In this document: piece by piece, positions 59,696 to 64,000 of the stretch | Layout of the letters: the number at the start of each line of letters is the position of its first letter | Position numbering within the stretch: the stretch's first letter is position 1 | DNA from: an uncultured Alphaproteobacteria bacterium | GTDB lineage: Bacteria; Pseudomonadota; Alphaproteobacteria; HIMB59; GCA-002718135 | Direction: 5' to 3' | DNA: 64,000 nt | Assembly: GCA_902595855.1 (NCBI GenBank) | Contig: CACJRY010000005.1 | Location: forward strand, 1-64,000 | Translations under genes and position numbers: made by a program | Notes under the pieces: model-generated | Databases searched by the model: none | Told to the model about the DNA's origin: nothing | What the model saw: the letters and a program-made list of their open reading frames with translations, nothing else

Positions 59696-60270
59696 AAACC
59701 AGTTGTATCAATTGTATAACCCTTACCAGTATCATATTTTTTTACATCTTCATTTTCATAAATTTTAATTGGTTCATAATCGTTTTCTTTGTCTTTTATT
59801 CCCAAAAGAAGTTCTACTTGTTTGTAATTATCACTTTGGCCAAAAATAGTTATTGTAAGCTCTTTGGTTGTTTCATTTGGGTGAATAAAATTTCTATAAT
59901 CTTTTCTTAGTGGAATTATTTTTTTATCGAAAGGTACAAATTCATAAATGTTAATAAAGTGCTCAAAATCCCAAAAGAATATTGAGTAATTATCAAAATA
60001 TGTTTCAATAAAATAATTTCCTAAATCTTCTTGTCTTTGCATAGCATCATCGATCGGAATTGGTGATAGTGTTTTAGCCGATACATCTTGAATAATCATA
60101 TCTTTTGAACATCGTATTGAATAATCTTTAAACAATACATTTGGGTTTGGCGGATCATTTATTTCTAAATGATAATTGTTATGTATAAATTGCTTGTTTA
60201 CGATATTATATTTTTTTTCATCAAAAAAATTTTCTAATTTCAATCCAAACAAACCTTCAATCTTTTTCAT
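59692..60270 (-). CDS. Hypothetical protein
   Basis: 192 aa, no recognised motif; lies in element remnant. Confidence 0.6.
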   Translation of the reverse strand: MKKIEGLFGLKLENFFDEKKYNIVNKQFIHNNYHLEINDPPNPNVLFKDYSIRCSKDMIIQDVSAKTLSPIPIDDAMQRQEDLGNYFIETYFDNYSIFFWDFEHFINIYEFVPFDKKIIPLRKDYRNFIHPNETTKELTITIFGQSDNYKQVELLLGIKDKENDYEPIKIYENEDVKKYDTGKGYTIDTTGL

Positions 60271-60321
60271 AAAATAATACTATCATTAAAATTGTAAAAA
60301 TTTACAAATATACATCCAAAG

Positions 60322-60338
60322 TGTCCCGCTAGTGTCCC
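60322..60338. repeat. TGTCCC direct-repeat pair, 11-bp spacing
   Basis: TGTCCCGCTAGTGTCCC. Confidence 0.75.
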
Positions 60339-60375
60339 TTGCGTATATTAATTAGTTAATATTTGGGAGATTTAT

Positions 60376-60450
60376 TGGAGCGGGCGAAGGGATTCGAACC
60401 CTCGACTTCAACCTTGGCAAGGTTGCGCTCTACCCCTGAGCTACGCCCGC
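60376..60450 (-). tRNA. tRNA-Gly(GCC) with encoded CCA
   Basis: Reverse complement GCGGGCGTAGCTCAGGGGTAGAGCGCAACCTTGCCAAGGTTGAAGTCGAGGGTTCGAATCCCTTCGCCCGCTCCA folds as a full cloverleaf. Confidence 0.97.
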
Positions 60451-60507
60451 ATAATTTTTTCTACTATCACGATAGTTTCATAAAGTATAATAAAAAGATG
60501 TATTTTT

Positions 60508-61026
60508 ATGTTAAGCTCTGAAGAATTTATAAAGTTATTAGATGACAATAATTACGATTATGAGCTTAATAGACATGAAGCACTTTATACTGTTGAAGAC
60601 TCTTACAATCTCAGAGGAAAAATAAAGGGATCTCATAGTAAAAATTTATTTTTAAAGAATAAAAAAAATAAATTTTTTTTAATTTCTTGTGAAGAATTTA
60701 CAAATATAAATCTTAAAAAAATTTCAAAATCCTTGGGTTTGGGAAATATATCTTTTGCAAGAGAAGAATATTTAAAAGATTTGCTGAACATAAAGCCTGG
60801 GTCAGTCTCTCCCTTTGCGCTCTTAAACGATCATGAAAACAATATTAATTTTTATTTAGAGGACAAGCTTTTTAATTCAGATTTTGTTAACTTTCATCCT
60901 TTAGTAAACACAATCACTATTACAATGAGCTGTGAAAGTTTTGTTAAGTTAATGATTGAAAATAATAAAAAAATACATATCTTTTCAACTGAAAGTGAAA
61001 CAATAATAAAAACATATGGAGAATAG
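60508..61026 (+). CDS. YbaK/ProX-type aminoacyl-tRNA deacylase
   Basis: GSHSKNLFLKNKKNKFFLI, PGSVSPFALLND, FHPLVNTITITMS. Confidence 0.9.
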   Translation: MLSSEEFIKLLDDNNYDYELNRHEALYTVEDSYNLRGKIKGSHSKNLFLKNKKNKFFLISCEEFTNINLKKISKSLGLGNISFAREEYLKDLLNIKPGSVSPFALLNDHENNINFYLEDKLFNSDFVNFHPLVNTITITMSCESFVKLMIENNKKIHIFSTESETIIKTYGE

Positions 61027-61879
61027 CAATATAATAGATGTTAATGAAGTTGACTTTGAAACTAAAGTTATTGAAAAAAGTGATCATAAGTTAGTTGTTG
61101 TAGATTTTTGGGCGCCTTGGTGCGGACCTTGCAAACAATTAACACCAGTGATGGAAAAAATTGCTAGAGAAAACGAAGATAGTTTTGATTTAGTAAAAAT
61201 TAATATAGACGAAAATCAACAACTTGCAGCTCAGCTCCGAATTCAATCTATACCTGCTGTTTTTGCTTTCAAAGAAAAAAAAATTGTTAATGCCTTTCAA
61301 GGAGTAATTTCTGAAAAAGATTTTATTGAATTTATAGAAAAATCAGATGGAAAAAAACTAAAAGAAGATATGACTGATTTTTATAATGAAATAAAAAAAC
61401 TTATTATTGATAAAAATATAAATGAAGCAAAAGATAAGCTTTTGAATTTTATCACTGAAAATAATGGCGATCCTGTTGCTATAAGTCTTTATTTGCAATG
61501 TTTGTTGACACAAAAAGAGTTTAAAGAAATAGATGATTTTGTTTCATCTCTTGATGAAGAAACCATAAAAAATAAGGAAATTGAAAAAATTTTAAAAAAG
61601 GTAAAAATCACTAAAGATTCTAAGGGTCTAGCATCCATAGATGTATTGCTTAATAAGTATAATGAAAACCCAAAGAATTCAAAGGTACTTATAGAGATAT
61701 CTGAGTTTTATTTTTCTGAAGAGGATTATGAAAAAGCCTTTTCGTTTTTGTTAGATAATTATAAAAATGACAAAGAAAAAATACAAAAAAAATTAGTAGA
61801 GTTTTTTGAGGCCCTAGGAAACGACCATGAGGCTACAAAAACTAATAGAAAAAAACTTTCTAGCTTGTTGTTCTCATAG
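61016..61879 (+). CDS. Thioredoxin-TPR protein (CnoX/YbbN-like)
   Basis: VVDFWAPWCGPCKQLTPVMEKIA followed by TPR-like region. Confidence 0.92.
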   Translation: MENSNIIDVNEVDFETKVIEKSDHKLVVVDFWAPWCGPCKQLTPVMEKIARENEDSFDLVKINIDENQQLAAQLRIQSIPAVFAFKEKKIVNAFQGVISEKDFIEFIEKSDGKKLKEDMTDFYNEIKKLIIDKNINEAKDKLLNFITENNGDPVAISLYLQCLLTQKEFKEIDDFVSSLDEETIKNKEIEKILKKVKITKDSKGLASIDVLLNKYNENPKNSKVLIEISEFYFSEEDYEKAFSFLLDNYKNDKEKIQKKLVEFFEALGNDHEATKTNRKKLSSLLFS

Positions 61880-62470
61880 ATGAAAATACCAATTTTCCCT
61901 TTGAACGGGGCCGTTATGTTTCCCAAAACCAATCTGCCTTTAAATATATTTGAAGAAAGATATATTAGCATGATAGACTATTCTCTATCGAATAATCGGT
62001 TTCTTGGCATGGTTCAACAAAAACCCAATAACGAACTTTATAATATCGGCTGTTTTGGTAAAATTACTGCCTTTAATGAAACGACTGACAAAAGATATTT
62101 AATTAACTTGGAAGGAATAAACTACTTTAAAATTTCCAAACAATTAGAAACAGATTTTAAATTTTTAATTTATGAAATAGAAATTCTAGATAGCTTTAAC
62201 AACAACCCCATTGAAAATTCTTTAAAAAATAAAATACTTGATAGTTTTAAAAAATATAATGAAGTTAAAAAAATTAATTTCAGTATTAAAGAAATTTCTG
62301 ATTTAAGTATTATTGATTTGCTCAAGCTTATAGTAATGATTTCTCCGTTTGAGGTTAGTGTAAAGCAAATGTTTTTGGAACTAAAATCCAACAAAGAATT
62401 ATACAAAAATGTTTTGTCTACCTTAGAAATCGAAACCGCAACAAAAAATAAAACAACATCTATAAATTAA
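61880..62470 (+). CDS. Stand-alone LON substrate-binding domain protein
   Basis: IPIFPLNGAVMFPKTNLPLNIFEERYISMIDYSL. Confidence 0.9.
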   Translation: MKIPIFPLNGAVMFPKTNLPLNIFEERYISMIDYSLSNNRFLGMVQQKPNNELYNIGCFGKITAFNETTDKRYLINLEGINYFKISKQLETDFKFLIYEIEILDSFNNNPIENSLKNKILDSFKKYNEVKKINFSIKEISDLSIIDLLKLIVMISPFEVSVKQMFLELKSNKELYKNVLSTLEIETATKNKTTSIN

Positions 62471-63657
62471 ATACCCATTGCGAAATCTGCGATTTTGTTT
62501 TTAATTGCTCTGTTGTTGTTTATCAAGCTTAGACCAATTTTTTTTAAGAACTTGTATTGTTTTTGATCTTTTTTAAATATCCAGTTTAGCTTATCAGTTA
62601 TTTCAAAAAGCCTGTATGCATCATAATAACACAAGGCATTATATTCTTTACAAAACCCCTTTGTACCCAAACTGTATTTCTTATTTTTTGCTTTAATTAG
62701 CAATGATGTTATTGATTTTACATCTCTTAATCCAAGGTTCCAGCCCTGTCCTGCAATTGGATGAATAGAGTGTGCAGCATCACCTGCATAAATGACTCTG
62801 TCCTCATAAAATTTTTCATTTATATGCGCAGATAGAGGAAATGATTGTATAGAATTAATTCTTAAAACATTTCCTAGTTGCTTAAAAATTTTTTCATTTA
62901 AAACCTCTTCAATATATTCAGTTTGTAAGCCTTTAGAAGAAATCAAGTCAACTACCTTAGGTATATTTGACCAAATAAGAGCGCTTTGGTTCATATTTTT
63001 TTCTCTTTGCATCGGCAGAAGGGCAAGTGGACCGTTTTTTAAAAAAAACTCATATGCAATATTGTTGTGCGGCTTCTCATGCAAAAAATTTACAACAAGA
63101 GCTTTTTCACTGTAGTTTTTTGTAAACAAGTTAGTGCCTAATAATTTCCTAACTGCGCTTTTTTTTCCATCTGCAGCAATAACTAATTTGGCATTAATTT
63201 TTTTTTCATTTGAAAAACCAATTATTTTTGAATTTTGATATGATAGGTCGTGCAAGCTTGATTCAAATAAGAAACTTACATTTCTTTTTTTTTTTATTTC
63301 CTTCACAAGAACATTAATCAGTTTTGAGTTTTTTACTATATAGCCCAAATTAGATTTAGCTTTTGGGTTTATAAAATCTATATTAGCTTTAACCTCTTTA
63401 TCAATTACTTTAATCTGTTTTATTGGTTCAGCAAAATTTTTAATTAATTTCCACACTCCTTGAGACTCTAGAAAGTTTTTTGAACCTTCTGATATGGCGG
63501 TTGTCCTTGTGTCTGTTGTGATTTTTTTACTATTAAGATTAATTTTTTTTTTTTCAGAAACAATAACGTTGTAGCCCAATTTTGAGGCAGAGTATGCTGT
63601 TAAAAGGCCTGTCAGTGCACCTCCCACTATATGAATATCGCAATTAAATTCTTTCAT
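62467..63657 (-). CDS. UbiH/UbiF/COQ6-type FAD-dependent hydroxylase
   Basis: IHIVGGALTGLLTAYSASKLGYNVIV; VIYAGDAAHSIHPIAGQGWNLGLRD. Confidence 0.92.
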   Translation of the reverse strand: MKEFNCDIHIVGGALTGLLTAYSASKLGYNVIVSEKKKINLNSKKITTDTRTTAISEGSKNFLESQGVWKLIKNFAEPIKQIKVIDKEVKANIDFINPKAKSNLGYIVKNSKLINVLVKEIKKKRNVSFLFESSLHDLSYQNSKIIGFSNEKKINAKLVIAADGKKSAVRKLLGTNLFTKNYSEKALVVNFLHEKPHNNIAYEFFLKNGPLALLPMQREKNMNQSALIWSNIPKVVDLISSKGLQTEYIEEVLNEKIFKQLGNVLRINSIQSFPLSAHINEKFYEDRVIYAGDAAHSIHPIAGQGWNLGLRDVKSITSLLIKAKNKKYSLGTKGFCKEYNALCYYDAYRLFEITDKLNWIFKKDQKQYKFLKKIGLSLINNNRAIKNKIADFAMGI

Positions 63658-63705
63658 AATTCTTCTTCGAATTACCTTATTCTAAAGGTATTAGAAACAA
63701 TTAAT

Positions 63706-64000
63706 ATGTTTAAATATGGCGGATTTAAGTTATTTCTACTTAAAACCTTTGTGGGTTTGGGTCTGGCTGCCGTAGGTGCTTTTGTCTTGATTAGTCTAGG
63801 TACATACAATCAAGATGATCCTGGTTTTGGCAAACTACAAGCATATGGGAATACACAAAATTTTTTTGGTGGTCTTGGGGCGCTTACTTCAAGCGGGATG
63901 TTATTTTTATTTGGAATATATTCCTATGTAATTGGTTTGTTTGTGCTTTTTGTTGGTATAAGATTGTTTGCTGGGACCTTGGTTAAAAATATTTATATTA
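63706..64000 (+). CDS. ftsK: DNA translocase FtsK, N-terminal membrane domain (3'-truncated by window edge)
   Basis: MFKYGGFKLFLLKTFVGLGLAAVGAFVLISLGTYNQDDPGFGKL...NFFGGLGALTSSGMLFLFG: TM domain with DDPGF motif. Confidence 0.85.
   Translation, partial: MFKYGGFKLFLLKTFVGLGLAAVGAFVLISLGTYNQDDPGFGKLQAYGNTQNFFGGLGALTSSGMLFLFGIYSYVIGLFVLFVGIRLFAGTLVKNIYI

Overview
AT-rich (roughly 30% GC by eye) chromosomal segment of an alphaproteobacterium, probably a streamlined marine oligotroph of SAR11/AEGEAN-169-like character (lineage is inference). Most of the window is densely packed core genome: ftsY(partial)-yciB, pgk, gcrA, MFS, SDR-panB, beta carbonic anhydrase, dusA, pagL-like, rpoH, a metallophosphoesterase-fold protein, carD, fdxA, TerB-like, Suv3-like helicase, acnA, H1-like AAPKKK-repeat protein, ccmABCDEFGH, amino-acid binding protein, yggT, folD, GT9, argG, ECF sigma/ChrR pair, asparaginase, fructosamine-kinase-like, aldo/keto reductase, Bax inhibitor-1, hemY/mitofilin-like, tsaD, EVE, acs, tdk, rsmB-heparinase-purH, proline-tRNA deacylase-like, thioredoxin/TPR, LON, ubiH, ftsK(partial). 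Accessory material: tandem TPR/GT9-like and sulfotransferase paralogs at about 32.6-42.4 kb, and a surface-glycan island at about 50.4-58.5 kb (NeuB, cytidylyltransferase, FkbM, DUF115-like, sulfotransferase) that ends in a mobile-element remnant beside tRNA-Gly. The strongest candidates for novelty are: (i) the 57.6-60.45 kb segment, with an intact tRNA-Gly, a 52-bp displaced copy of its 3' end, a tRNA-Ser 5' fragment, an HNH gene and five pairs of TGTCC-core direct repeats all spaced 11 bp, with no integrase; (ii) a ChrR-like anti-sigma factor that lost all the zinc ligands of its anti-sigma domain but kept its cupin metal motif; (iii) a metallophosphoesterase-fold protein next to rpoH/carD with apparently erased metal-binding motifs; (iv) a perfect H-type pseudoknot just upstream of the start codon of the H1-like gene. 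No CRISPR array, rRNA or transposase was seen.
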